64,000 bases of DNA from Congeria kusceri (Eukaryota > Mollusca > Bivalvia > Myida > Dreissenidae): NCBI GenBank assembly GCA_027627225.1, contig CM051025.1, positions 74,785,974 through 74,849,973 on the forward strand, given 5' to 3'. Made by a program: the position numbers and the translations under genes. Each line of letters begins with the position of its first letter. The first letter of the stretch is position 1. Shown piece after piece: positions 13,790 through 24,391 of the stretch. The notes under the pieces are model-generated. The model had not been told where the DNA came from. It worked only from the letters and a program-made list of their open reading frames with translations, and searched no databases.

Positions 13790-14639
13790 GGCAGAGTTGT
13801 TTTAATAAGATATTGGTGGAATAGTTGAGAGAGATAATTAAACCACATAAAAATAAACAGATCACTTCGCGTGTACTGCGTACGTGCCATGTCACGAAGT
13901 AAGAGAAAATAAAACCAGCTTAGAGGTCATACAAATAAAGAATATACTAATTATATTATTATTTGTCACATTTTAAGAACGATTAGTACAATATGCAGCT
14001 GCTTTAACATCCTCGAAACATTATCTCTACATGAAGTTGCTTTTTGATTCTTTATTAGTAATATATATTGATGAAAGAAAACAATTTTCAACATTATTGT
14101 ATGTACTAAAATTTATTTTTTGTTTATTTCAATTTTTTCTATTCAAACTTGTAGACTTAATCAAGCTATAATAAATGTACAACCAACATAATCAGCATAA
14201 TTATAATCGTAAGACACTATTATATAACTGAAATTATAAGCACTGAACGGAGCGTTTAATTGTATTATTTCCATTTGATTTCTGATTCTCAAGACTTCAC
14301 ATTAAATTGAGAGAACATATTAGCGTATGTAGAATGTACAATACAATCCTATATATAATAACATTTAATGTTTAAAATGAATAAATATGTTATAAGATAT
14401 GTTATTTCATTTCTATTACCAATTTCCTTGTAATTTGTGTTCAGTATATATTACAATTGATTTATTTTTTCCCCCAAAATATTATCTTGTATTTAATTCA
14501 ATTTTAAACTTCAGTAATTACATTGCAAATAAATTAATGTCGATATTAGTTTTTAATTTAGGAGAAGTGAAATTTATGGTAAATACGCATATTTTTTTCT
14601 CAATATTTACATGATTGTAAACACAATAATGTTTATAAG

Positions 14640-17200
14640 CTAAAAGTACTTTACAGTAACCTTTTTCTATTTATTTTACCTAGAACACACAATATAAGTA
14701 GATAATTTTATAATGCCATTTGCAATTGGTGCCTTGTGCTAGGCAACGATTAAAGCTCAATGATTTTTGCCATATTACAAAATCGTCAAATAAATAAATA
14801 TAATTATATTAATCCGCTTTATAATTTACATATACATTGCCCGCAAACACACCTAAACATTAATAGTCAAATGCAATATCTCTTTCAGCAGAATGATCAA
14901 ATAATGAATTTTTCACACACAAAAAACCCCTCTTGGCGAGTTCCGGCGACATAAGAAGACATACGTGTATCACTGCGACAAAGAACGACATGTGTTATAG
15001 ATCTACACCAGACGAATTGTGGCGAGTTACAACTCGCCAGAACTCATAGTTGAAATTCGCCAGAGTGTGTCAGAGCCTTTAAAACCCCCGCTGCTTCTTG
15101 GCGACCTTTTCTTCTCGTACACGTGTCGAAGACGTGTCGACTGAATCTCGCTCACTTTCGAACACACTCGAACACATTCCGTAGACATGTCTTCCATTGT
15201 CGTAGCGTGTCGCCGTATATTATCGTTTCTACGAAATAATACGAGTTTGTTGCTAGTTTGGGAGACTTGCCTGCGACATCTGCTCGTCCGTTTCTCGTAA
15301 AATGTCGAAATAAACTCGTGCTCATATCATCACAAGTCGTACAAACTCGTCCACACTCGTACCTTCTCGCAGACAAGTCTTCGATTGTCGAAACGATATC
15401 GTACGCATTATCGTACTAATATCTTATATATCTCGGCTGAACTCGTGATAAATTGTAATTATCGTCGTGACATTGTCGTGCCAATGTCGTGTCAAGGTTG
15501 AAGAGAAATCGAACAAATGTCGTCTTGAAACAATTCCGCGACCAACTCGTCCACTTTAGGACGAGTTATAACTCGCCAGAACTCGTACAAAACTCGACAC
15601 TCGATTTCGCGACCAACTCGTCCACTTTACGACGAGTTATAACTCGCCAGAACAATTTCGCCACAGGGTGACAGGGCCTTTAACAAATTGTATTTTTATT
15701 TTTAGGCCATAAAATTAATTGCCAGTTGTGTATTTCGTTATTAGGTGCCTTCACGATCTCATTATAACGCGCGTGCTATAAAAAACAAGTGTTGCCTTGG
15801 AAAAAATATATTTGTAAATCTATAATTTTTGTTTGTAATTGTGTTTTAATAATAGATTGGAGTTATGGTAACTTTTTTATAACAACATTTTTTTCCGATA
15901 ATTCTATTGGTTCTGCCCAGACATTATATTCACATACTACATTTCATGAATTCATTGTTATATTAAATATTTTGACATGATTTATTATGCATAAAAACAC
16001 CATATTTTCAATGTATGTCTTCTTCTAATTCGTGCAATTGTCCATTTAAGTTATTAAGTTAAAATGTATATTTGAAATAACATAATACATATCATCAATA
16101 TATCAATGATTTTGTCTTCGATATTGCATTCTCTAAAATAAGCTAAATAGTTCTTCATTTAAAAACTATGATTGCTGATAACTCCGCATAGAGCATATAC
16201 AGCCATGACGGTATTTTTCCACGAACGAACTTGGTATCTTTCGACTACGCTCATTTATTTCCGTATTTAGTCACGGACCTGAATTTTAAACTATAGGTAC
16301 CCCGTTTAAGTATGATTTTCCGCCTAAACTGTTAAATAATTAAACAAAATTAACAACTCTCGAACAACCAAAGAATGTATTTTCTAAATCCGTTGTACTT
16401 TATTGACACAAAAGGTGAAGTTGATATTTATGAGATTAAGTTGAAAATGCACCATATTTGCAACCGAGGTACTATTGATTTCTATAGGAAATTGGGTGGT
16501 GTTATAAAAGTGCAAATTCCCCGCCTAAATTAAAATGGAGATACCATATTAAAGTGCGCATACTTCTCTTTTCAAATCCGTTCGTACTTTTCTTAGAGTC
16601 AAAAACTAAAGAAGTTACAGTGAATACTATTCGAAGCTCCCTATCAAATCAATGACACAATAGGACCTCTGGTGTTGTTATATATTATTCGACTATGAAT
16701 GTAATCTGGAAATGGCATTGTAGTGGTCAGCGATTGGCCGATAAGCCACGCCTTCTTTTGGTTTAGCGAATGAGAGTTCTCTGTTGTATTATCAAGCATA
16801 CTACTTTGATACCAGTTGCCTTTAGATATAGATAATATATACGTATGAAACACAAATCCCTCTTGGGTCTTGATTTAACCATCCCTTTATAGGTCATTGA
16901 ACATTACAGGCAGTGTTTCTGAAAATCTCTGGAATGTATTGGTTTATTTTCTTGAAACTGTGTTATACTTGGTTAAATTATCCCTCAGTCTCGATGGACA
17001 TTAAGGAAAGATTTCGCAACAATGATCAGAACGATTAAATATACACACTTACAAAATATATAACAGAAATGGCTAGCATTTTGTCCACATGTTTGACAGC
17101 ATTTAATGTAAACACTGATATACCCATATGTGTAAATTTGTGCTGATCTTTTATTTATTATTACCCGAGTAACGCTGTCTGGTCTTTTTATACCCGTGTT
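14640..17200. mobile_element. 2.56-kb insertion in copy B intron 1
   Basis: Copy A reads straight through GTTTATACTGACC at about 5338. In copy B the same site is split, with TTATA present at both edges (14635-14639 and about 17201-17205), which fits a 5-bp target duplication. The insert has no recognisable protein. Its left third contains the CGA/ACTCG-dense block (14926-15682); the rest is AT-rich. No terminal inverted repeat was seen, so the class is open. Confidence 0.6.
14926..15682. repeat. ACTCG/TCGT-dense block with palindromes
   Basis: About 750 bp strikingly rich in CpG-containing words (ACTCG, TCGT, CGACA) in AT-rich, CpG-poor surroundings. It contains GCGAGTTACAACTCGC (self-complementary at its ends). 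Two direct copies of CGCGACCAACTCGTCCACTT (15537 and 15609) each continue into a hairpin, ACTCGTCC...GGACGAGT at 15545-15566 and ACTCGTC...GACGAGT at 15616-15637. Similar edge phrases (ACTCGCCAGAAC ... AGRGCCTTTAA) occur at both ends of the block. No reading frame is maintained. Confidence 0.65.
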
Positions 17201-18090
17201 ATACTGACCTTCAGGCATAACATTTGAACCGAACATTTTATTCACGCAGGAAAAATTTCAATAAAAATAAAACCGAAATACACTTACCTGACACTATGGA
17301 ATGTTTCCGTCAAAATGACGAGAACAAAAATAAATATTGTGCTCAAACATACTGATTCCCGTTGGGCAGGCCTATTTTACGAATTCTGTCCATTATTCAA
17401 ATGAACTATTTCTAACTAGTTGGGTTATTGAACTCAAACAAGCAATACAATGTTATCACATTTTAAACCTAATGCGAAAAGTGTCTCCATTTTCTACAAT
17501 AAAGATAATTTAGTTTTACACGACCGAATATTGATAACAGACAGAACGCAATTGAAATCGATTCAATTCAGTTGTAACCCTGCAACCATTAGCCTTATCT
17601 GTGAGTAAGGCTATCTCTTTCTTGTAATATACTTGGGCTGTACGGAGACACGTTTCACTCACACAAAAGAAGATATACCCGCTCAGAAGGCGATCCAGGG
17701 TCGTTTTTTTTCTCCTCGCAGCGGCTACTTCCTCCTGGCGGTTTACAGAACCACTGCTGCCTCACGTGAAATTTTGAAAAAAATATTTTTTAGAATTATT
17801 ATTATTATTAATTATTAGTTTATAAAACTCCCTCGGAAATATTTCATTATTGGTCTATATATTTTTTGAGGGTTAAAAAAACAAAAAACAAAAGTGATGA
17901 CTAAACTACAAAAAAGGGAAATATAAAATTATCAACATCCTATTCATCCTCATCCTCCTCATCCACATCATTATCCTCTTTCTTCTCCTCCTCCTCATCA
18001 TATGATTATCATCATTATCCTCTTTCTTCTCCTCCTCCTCATCATATGATTATCATCAACAACAAAATCATAATCAGATCTTAAATTTCT

Positions 18091-18400
18091 ACTGCCCGTT
18101 GGTGGCCCATTTCCTATTCCATATTAGGTCAAGGTCAAAGTGAGATTGGGTGGGAACGGTTATACGTAAAAACTGTGTAAATATCCAAGTGTTGTAGTAA
18201 GCGGTGTTGGTGCTAGACGAAAGGGTAAAACCTAGTTAACCAAGAAATGGCACTTTGCATAATTATAAGTCCAAATTAGGTCAAGGTCAAAGTGAGGTGT
18301 TGGTGCTAGACCAAACGTTAAAATCTACTTAAACCTTTTCACGGACGGACGAACAGGACAATCACTATATGCCTCCCCCATCAAGATGCCGGAGACATAA
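18091..18400 (+). repeat. AGGTCAAGGTCAAAG dispersed repeat, copy 1
   Basis: Shares a long sequence with 49850-50262: two internal subunits, each with AGGTCAAGGTCAAAGTGAG and GGTGTTGGTGCTAGAC, followed by CACGGACGGACG, the phrase ATCAAGATGCCGG and an A-run. The constant end (GGAC repeats plus A-run) suggests a non-autonomous element with a defined 3' terminus. No coding capacity. Confidence 0.8.
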
Positions 18401-20558
18401 AAAAAATCAAACAATGTCATATCCATTTATACAGAAAGTAAGCAAATTTTGACCTCATTTAGACAACTGGTTTTATCTTCAGTTGGCGAAAGTTTTTTAC
18501 TGGCAAATGGAAATAATTTAGATATCTCATAAATGTTTTCCCATGAAAATAAGAATAATCACTGTTATTTTGCAAATCTACTGCGGTGGAAGCTTCTCAG
18601 TACATGTTGTATAGTTACCAAGTCCTTGGTTTTCTTTCACTTTTGCAGTGACACTTTTCTGTAAATGAATTCAAGTAATTACTGGAAGCATTAGCATTGG
18701 AAATAAGGTCAAAATACTAGCACAGCTGTGGCGGTATTCTGAACATTTTTAAGATTTTGTATATATAATTGTCTAATTCTTAAAAAAGGTCACTTAGAAT
18801 ATAATTTTTCTAAGTTTTTCGTCTTAGAATTTTCTTAAATTTTTCTTAGCGAAAAAACGGTCGAAGAAAATAAAACGATTTTCGTTAATGAAAAATTTCT
18901 CTTTTTGATGAAATCGACTGCGTTTTTGGCTATGTGCATGCGCATATAACAATTACCAAAAAAACAAAATTGCTACCATAATTATGTGCGATCGTGTTTC
19001 GTATCAATATGCGGGTGTATTGTGGATTTAATGTGTCAGAAACACATTGTTATTGTTGTACATTACACAGTGCACTTTGTGTTTCGCAATATAAACGTTT
19101 ATTGGAAACGTGCATAATATTTTAATATGATATTTTTCTCCCTGGCTAAGGTTAGCTACAATGATATGGTCTAAAAATAGCTCTCCTTGTAGAAGTAGTT
19201 CCATTGTAAATGTGTGTATTGTTGTATGTCAAAAAACTAATAAAAATCAAAGTGTTTCAGCCTAAAAATGGATGGATTATAGTAAAAGGTAAGATATTCT
19301 TCTGTACTTTTGTCGATTGAAATCCTTGTTTATCATTGGAATGGACAAAAACATTGAGAAAGTTTCACAACGAAGTTGATTTCCTGTTTGGAAATCGGCC
19401 ATGTTTGTTGAAGTGGGTGACCTTTGTAAAGTCTTGTTTCTAATGTTATTTTAAGGAAATATGGGAAGATATCACATGGTACATGTCAACAGTAGTGTTG
19501 CGCACCTGCATGAATGTTTTACTTTGTAAAAATCGCATATTTAACTCTAAAAAGATAGATTCTTCGCTAAAATTGTGAAGGAAAATAGCAAGTTTTACCC
19601 ATTTATAATAGAGGTTGCAACAATTTTTTTTTTTTTTTAGATCGATCGGTCTTTTCGCTTCCCCATAATGCTTTGTTTGACCTTCGGTTCTGCTGCGCAT
19701 ACGATTGCGCGCATAACATTACGACCCCGGGTCACAAACTTTTGAACCGGAAGTTATCTGAATTGTCCGAAAATACTTCCCCGGAAGTTGAATTTTTAAC
19801 CGAAAGTGTGTGTTATAACGTAGTTTCAAGGCTGTTTACAATCATGTAAGGCTTCGAAAAAGATATTTTTCTTAATGAAAGCGATGTTTATAGATTATTT
19901 AACACCGCTCAAGTGTTATTTTTTATAGACAAATGCGACATTATTTAATAATCAAGACTCATTCATCAGTCACTCTATTATCTACAACTGGTTCCATTTT
20001 TTGCATCATCGTTTTTGCATTTGTTACATCCGATTTAATTTTTCAAACCATCCTTTTAATATTTATATTTCATTTCCGGATTTTTTTTATATTTATCTTA
20101 CCCCAAATGTCTTTAGTTTAGTTTTGACATCGGTCTTTTTAGTGTGTAGTATTTATAATGTTAAACTGAATGTGAAAGTACATGCGGATAAAAAGTAGAT
20201 TTTAGTAGAAATATATTAAATGAATTTACTTATTCAATTGCTGGAACATGTGACCTGATGCCACTTTAATCTGAATCAATCCTTTCTTAAATTTCAAGCA
20301 TAGATTTCCCAAAACTACAATAGTTGATTACTAGTAATAAATTATTTTATGAGTAAATGCAGGAATAAAAAAAAATCCACTACAAAACACAAATATAGAG
20401 CATATATAATTTATTTTCAAGAATCAAAGTTAACACAATAAAACAGTTTTTGATTTTTATTTATTTCAGTTTCATTTTATTTTCATTTGTTTCCTTTGTC
20501 GTTGTTTGGCCAGATCTGGAGACGTCGCACCTGATGAATTGAGATAGCTTTCCATCAT
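18401..20558. other. Unannotated spacer left of the Polinton
   Basis: No exon or known repeat is supported. A less AT-rich stretch at 19640-19800 has a T-run, CpG-bearing words and two CCGGAAGT words (about 19746 and 19782), which resemble ETS-type promoter sites. No gene could be attached to them on either strand. The remainder is AT-rich and featureless to the eye. Confidence 0.4.
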
Positions 20559-20564
20559 CATATA
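20559..20564. repeat. Target-site duplication, left (CATATA)
   Basis: CATATA immediately precedes the AGTAGT terminus of the Polinton. The identical six bases follow the right terminus at 35219-35224. Six bp is the expected duplication length for Maverick/Polinton integration. Confidence 0.9.
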
Positions 20565-21226
20565 AGTAGTAGTGATAAAATAGGATTCTAGCGGCCATTT
20601 TTTTGGTGGGTCGGTGGGACCCCTAATTTTTGCGGGAATGGTGCGGCGGGTAGAATTTCGCGGTATATTTCGCGGCCATTTTGATTACGTTCGGAGTGTC
20701 GCAAATTTTCGCGGCCATTTTGATTACGTTCGGCGGGTCGCAGATTCTCGCGGCCAGTTTTTTTGGTGGGTGGGAGGGACCCCTAATTTTCGCGGGAATG
20801 GTGCGGCGGGTAGATTTTCGCGGTATATTTCCCGGCAATTTTGATTACGTTCGGAGGGTCAAAGATTATCGCGTCAATTTTGTTTGGAGTTGTACTAACT
20901 TCGCTACCTTACAATTATTTTATTGAATATGGCGCAAGCACAGTTGCTGCTTACAGACGACAGGTTGTCATTTTTTAGAGATGTTGGATTTTCAAACGTG
21001 ATATGGTCACCGATATATCGACAATTTACCTGTGAGCCAGACGATGACTATGCGCTATTGCTGAAAAAACGATGAAATGTTAAGCTGTATTTAAAGAGAG
21101 GAGAAAAGGTTATAGAATTACTTTCAACATTTTTTGAAACTTTAAGCAATTTTAAATTAGCAGCGTTTCTAGAAGGACAACCGTGATGGAGTTAGAATTT
21201 AATGCACCCAATATAAAATGTACAAT
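20565..21226 (+). repeat. Polinton left terminal inverted repeat
   Basis: Matches the reverse complement of 34737-35218. The outer 250 bp are GC- and CpG-richer, with repeated TTTCGCGGCCATTTTGATTA and GGGACCCCTA words (internal duplications at 20650-20760). The inner part carries ATG GAG TTA GAA TTT, the start of the BIR gene. The left repeat is longer than the right because of an internal duplication of the CGCGGCCATTTTGATTACG unit and the variant 20940-20970. Confidence 0.9.
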
Positions 21227-21436
21227 GAAAAACTAAAAACGTTTCATTCTTGGTCTTCATCCCAACAAATTTCAAATGGCAGCTGCTGGATTATATACTA
21301 CACGAGGAAAGGTGATATTGTTGAGTGTTTTTCATGCTCAATTCGATTGCAACATTGGGATAAAGTGGACAACGCAATGAACGTTCATTTAAATAAGTCA
21401 CCAAACTGTTTATTCGTACAAATGATTGGACATTAA
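21177..21436 (+). pseudogene. BIR-domain (IAP-type) protein
   Basis: The intact open frame 21218-21436 encodes 72 residues with a complete BIR zinc site: C37-x2-C40-x16-H57-x6-C64, preceded by FHSW near the start and followed by a short tail. The spacing is exactly that of baculoviral IAP repeats. A better start (ATG at about 21186) lies upstream in the terminal repeat but is one base out of frame, so the N-terminus is broken or the protein begins at 21218. BIR domains bind caspases or IAP antagonists in apoptosis control, and bivalve genomes carry many of them. Position as the first gene of the element, starting inside the terminal repeat, suggests an accessory cargo gene. No RING or second BIR is seen. 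Confidence 0.82.
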
Positions 21437-21570
21437 ATCAATAGTTTAGCCGTTGGAATATCTGCACGTAGTACGGATTTGTTTTGGAGTCATTGGAAGT
21501 CATCCCATTTTAAAGATGGCGTCCTCTAACGACTCCCCCTGAAAATTTCAAACGTTTAGAAACAATAAGG

Positions 21571-21606
21571 TATATAAGCCGCTTTCTTATTCGCAAGGCC
21601 TCAGTG
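21571..21606 (+). promoter_or_regulatory. TATA box and initiator
   Basis: TATATAAG at 21571 is followed about 30 bp later by TCAGTG at 21601, a good match to the metazoan initiator TCAGT. The first ATG downstream is at 21628, the start of the unknown Polinton gene. Spacing and position make a polymerase II core promoter likely. Confidence 0.6.
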
Positions 21607-21627
21607 TTTAACTGACTGCAAATACAA

Positions 21628-22032
21628 ATGCATCTAAAAATGGCTAGCTCTAAAGATACTATGTCACTGCAAATATATGAAGATGGTCGCTGTGAGTCAA
21701 TGGAACAGATGAAATTTACAAAAGTGCCTCTAGATCATATAACCCAACCATCATCGATCGTTTTGCTTTTGAATTCTTACTTTGATTGTGTTTATGCTAA
21801 AGCATTGTTAGAAGTGAAACAAGTAGTGAGTGAGCAAAATATATTACTAGCATGGGATGATCTTGTCAAAGGATAAAATTTCTCACCAAACGTTATTCAG
21901 CTACAGAAAATGGTGTTAAACAACAATGACTGTTTACGGACTATGAGTGGAAGAATAAAATGAAAAAGGTTATGCACACTATAATACACGCCGAAGAACG
22001 CCTCTTCCCCAACAACAAATCAATATAACATT
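21628..22032 (+). pseudogene. Unknown Polinton accessory protein, frameshifted
   Basis: An open frame 21628-21876 (82 residues, start MHLKMASSKD) follows a TATA/initiator pair. Coding-like sequence resumes in another frame at about 21930-22029, with tryptophan- and charge-rich composition, so the gene was probably about 130 residues before a frameshift. No known domain is recognised. It sits between the BIR and PC4-like genes, in the region where Polintons carry lineage-specific genes. Confidence 0.5.
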
Positions 22033-22253
22033 ATACATGCTCGAATCAGTAGTGGAGACATTTTCACTAGTCAACTACTAGAATGGACATTAATAATCCA
22101 TCAATCAACAATCGCTAGGATGGAAAAGAAGCCATGCTTTTTGAGAAAGTCAAAACCGAAATAATATATGTTGAACATGGATTTTCATGAATATCAAAAA
22201 GTTCAAAATGTTACATATCCATCATCAAATAGTTTGGAATATGTATACTTCTT

Positions 22254-22544
22254 GTGACTGGTCTTGTTCCAGGTTATGTATTGTTAGAACGTAGAACTGT
22301 CCATTCTGGAGCAACCGTAACACCGGATTTAACCTTATCCACATGTTCAAGTATTAAACAGTTTTCGCTTTCGGACAATATGTATGCTGCTGTATGTAAT
22401 CAACATGGACATATGTTTCTAGATATTAGGAAGTTCGTGAACGGAAAAACCACAATCATTGGAATACACTTAAACTTATTGCAATGGACACGTTTGAAAG
22501 AAAGTGTACATGGAATTGATAATGCGTTTTCTAACAATCATTGA
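22254..22544 (+). CDS. PC4-like (p15 coactivator-type) ssDNA-binding domain protein
   Basis: An uninterrupted 96-residue frame. Residues about 40-90 match the PC4/Sub1 fold pattern: a beta strand (SDNMYAAVC), HMFLDIRKF as the central VDIRxF-type motif, a short loop, then IGIHLNLLQWTRLKE corresponding to the conserved K-G-I-S-L-x2-x-Q-W-x2-L-K element. PC4 proteins bind single-stranded DNA and promoter DNA as dimers. A phage- or virus-like element could use one in replication or late transcription. It is one of the few undamaged frames in the element. Start choice is uncertain, since the N-terminal 35 residues are unlike PC4. The call rests on pattern recognition without an alignment. Confidence 0.68.
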   Translation: MTGLVPGYVLLERRTVHSGATVTPDLTLSTCSSIKQFSLSDNMYAAVCNQHGHMFLDIRKFVNGKTTIIGIHLNLLQWTRLKESVHGIDNAFSNNH

Positions 22545-22850
22545 GTGTTGTTTGTTTAGCGTATATTGGTTGTAAATATTGTATGACAGTTATATTTTGT
22601 TTTACAATGGTTGTACATAACATTCATTGTTTATATTGAATTATGACTTCAAAGATCGAAATGGATAAAACAAAATGCATAAATTTGTACTTTAATAATT
22701 ATTGAGTGCTGTCATTATGTTGTTTGAATGATTATTGGTTGTGAATAAAAATCCTTACTTATATGACAGTTGTTTGTTATAGAGTGATAGTGTATCAGAT
22801 GTATTCCATATACATATTAAGCGTTTGTAAATTGAGACTTCATTGAGCAA

Positions 22851-23942
22851 AATGGATAAAACGCAGAAGGAGAATATCCTGTCAAATTATTATTTTGATT
22901 TTAAAAAGTTATTTGGGTCTGTAAAATTATAACACGAGCTGAATAAAATTTACCCCGGAATATTAGTGTTCATTTCATAACCACGTGGTTAAACAATCAA
23001 GATTCATATGCCTTACAAAGACAGGTGAGACATAAATACAAAACAACAAAAGTTCAAGTGGCTGGGTTAAACAATCAAGCTGATATGGACCTTATGTCTG
23101 TTGAAAATATTTCAAAATACAACAGTTCGATCAAGTATTTATTAATTATGATAGACATCTTTTCACGATTTCTATTAGTTCGACAGCTTTTGAATAAGAA
23201 AACACAAACAGTCTTATCCGCAATTCAAGATGTTCTCCGTGTTCGTAAATTTACAAAAATGCGAACAGATAAGGGTGCAGAATTCGTTAATCAAGACTTG
23301 AAAAAGTTCGTGGAAAAACAAGGAATTTATCTCTTTAATACTCAAAGCAATTATAAAGCTAATTATCCAGAACGAGTCATACGTTCTCTTCAAAACATGA
23401 TGTTTAGAATGTTGAAACAAACGCGTAATTACAGATATATTGATGATCTACACTATATTATCAACAGTTACAACAAAAGTCCTCATCGCAGCTTACATGG
23501 TCGATCACCGAGTGAGATTTCAAAGAAGAACGAAATTCAAATATGGAGTGAGATGTACCTTAAACCAAAAAGGTTTACTCAAGCATCACCTTTTTTCAAA
23601 TATAAACTTAATGACTTAGTTCGGCTGAATTACATAAAACACCCTTTCAGACGAGCATATCAACAACAATATACTAAAGAAGTATTTAAAATTAAGAGTA
23701 TAGTGTTTAAATAATATATACCACTGTACAACAATGCTGACTTAAATAACAAACCGATAAAACGATATGTTAAACAGCAAGAAATAATACCAGTTGATAA
23801 TAACGAAGAAAGTGTGTGGTATGTAGAAAAAATCTTAAAAAAGAGAAAAGTGAGGGGAAAACTTCAGTACTTTGTTCGATGTGAAAGGTTTCCAAAATCA
23901 TTCGACAGTTGGGTGGAAGCAGAACAGGTACATGAAAAGTAA
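22851..23942 (+). pseudogene. Polinton integrase (rve/DDE) with C-terminal chromodomain
   Basis: The long uninterrupted frame up to 23714 holds the catalytic core: first Asp in QAD (near residue 20 counting from 23025), second Asp in RTDKG, and Glu in YPERVIRSL about 33 residues later. The frame is open upstream to about 22983, where WLNNQDSYAL leads into it. An earlier N-terminal piece (22851-22930) lies in a different frame, so at least one frameshift precedes the core. A single TAA (23712-23714) separates the core from a chromodomain (about 23808-23939, with VWYVEKIL and FDSWVEAEQV) in the same frame, ending at the TAA at 23940. The enzyme would insert the element and make 6-bp target duplications; the chromodomain may guide it to marked chromatin. 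Confidence 0.92.
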
Positions 23943-23944
23943 CC

Positions 23945-24391
23945 ATGGAACGTTATGTTTTTGTAAGAGACAATGAAAGTAATCATGTTTTTAAGGATAA
24001 TGTGCCTTACAAATTTAAAGTGCCGTTAAAACTACCACTTATTTCTTATGGATACTGGAAAGAGGGAAATCAGTTTACAGATAGACTCAAGCATAAAAAA
24101 GAAAGATATAGAGAACACCTTATTTATTTACTCAAATATTTGCAAAAAAAGTATTATTAATGGTTGTGAACATGCATTGTTGAGATGAATAGAAAAAAAA
24201 ACGATCAAAGAAGTTGGAAGTACGTTTTTGACACCCCGTTTTATTTACCACTTACTAGATCTGAATTTCAAGAAATTGAATTGTATATAAAAACTGTAAA
24301 TGACGAGTATGCCACTTTCGTATATTCACCAGTGTATCTTACACTTCACTTCAAACGTGATCCATTTTACTCGCAATATGAATCAATCTAA
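23945..24391 (+). pseudogene. Conserved Polinton protein of unknown role, internally deleted
   Basis: Starts three bases after the integrase stop. The first frame (23945-24160) begins MERYVFVRDN and contains a PYKFKVPLKLPL segment. A second piece (24185-24391) has TPFYLPLTRSEFQEIELYIK and ends near YESI. Both resemble parts of one conserved protein found beside integrase in animal Polintons. Here the middle appears deleted and the two parts are out of frame. It may be a virion-associated protein, but this is inferred only from position. Confidence 0.55.

Larger units (their letters stand above)
9819..17393 (-). pseudogene. NXPE-like pseudogene (copy B)
   Basis: Paralogue of the gene at 322-5542 with remnants of the same four exons: 17288-17393, 12125-12416, about 10872-10917 and 9819-9980. 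Each exon has a lesion. Exon 1 is 4 bp shorter than in copy A, so the ATG frame is lost before the membrane segment. Exon 2 has a TAG (12155-12157) where copy A has CAG, just before the GGD motif. Exon 3 keeps only its last 46 or so bases because the rest was deleted. Exon 4 has one extra base near 9925 that shifts the frame upstream of the PWYC motif. The intron between exons 1 and 2 has grown from about 1.6 kb to 4.9 kb by insertions. Splice sites remain recognisable, so loss of function is recent. Confidence 0.85.
9474..18090. repeat. Segmental duplication, copy B
   Basis: Second copy of the block at 1-6199, same orientation. It is longer because two segments were added to the intron between exons 1 and 2 (about 13048-13789 and 14640-17200). 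It has lost about 490 bp corresponding to roughly 1462-1953 of copy A, and the piece at about 11391-11728 is inverted relative to 2815-3146. The right edge abuts a dispersed repeat starting at 18091. Near that edge (17970-18055) a pyrimidine-rich stretch is itself duplicated. Confidence 0.9.

Noticed and set aside
19640..19810. Host promoter with ETS sites
   Set aside because: Two CCGGAAGT words and CpGs are suggestive, but no exon could be found on either side.
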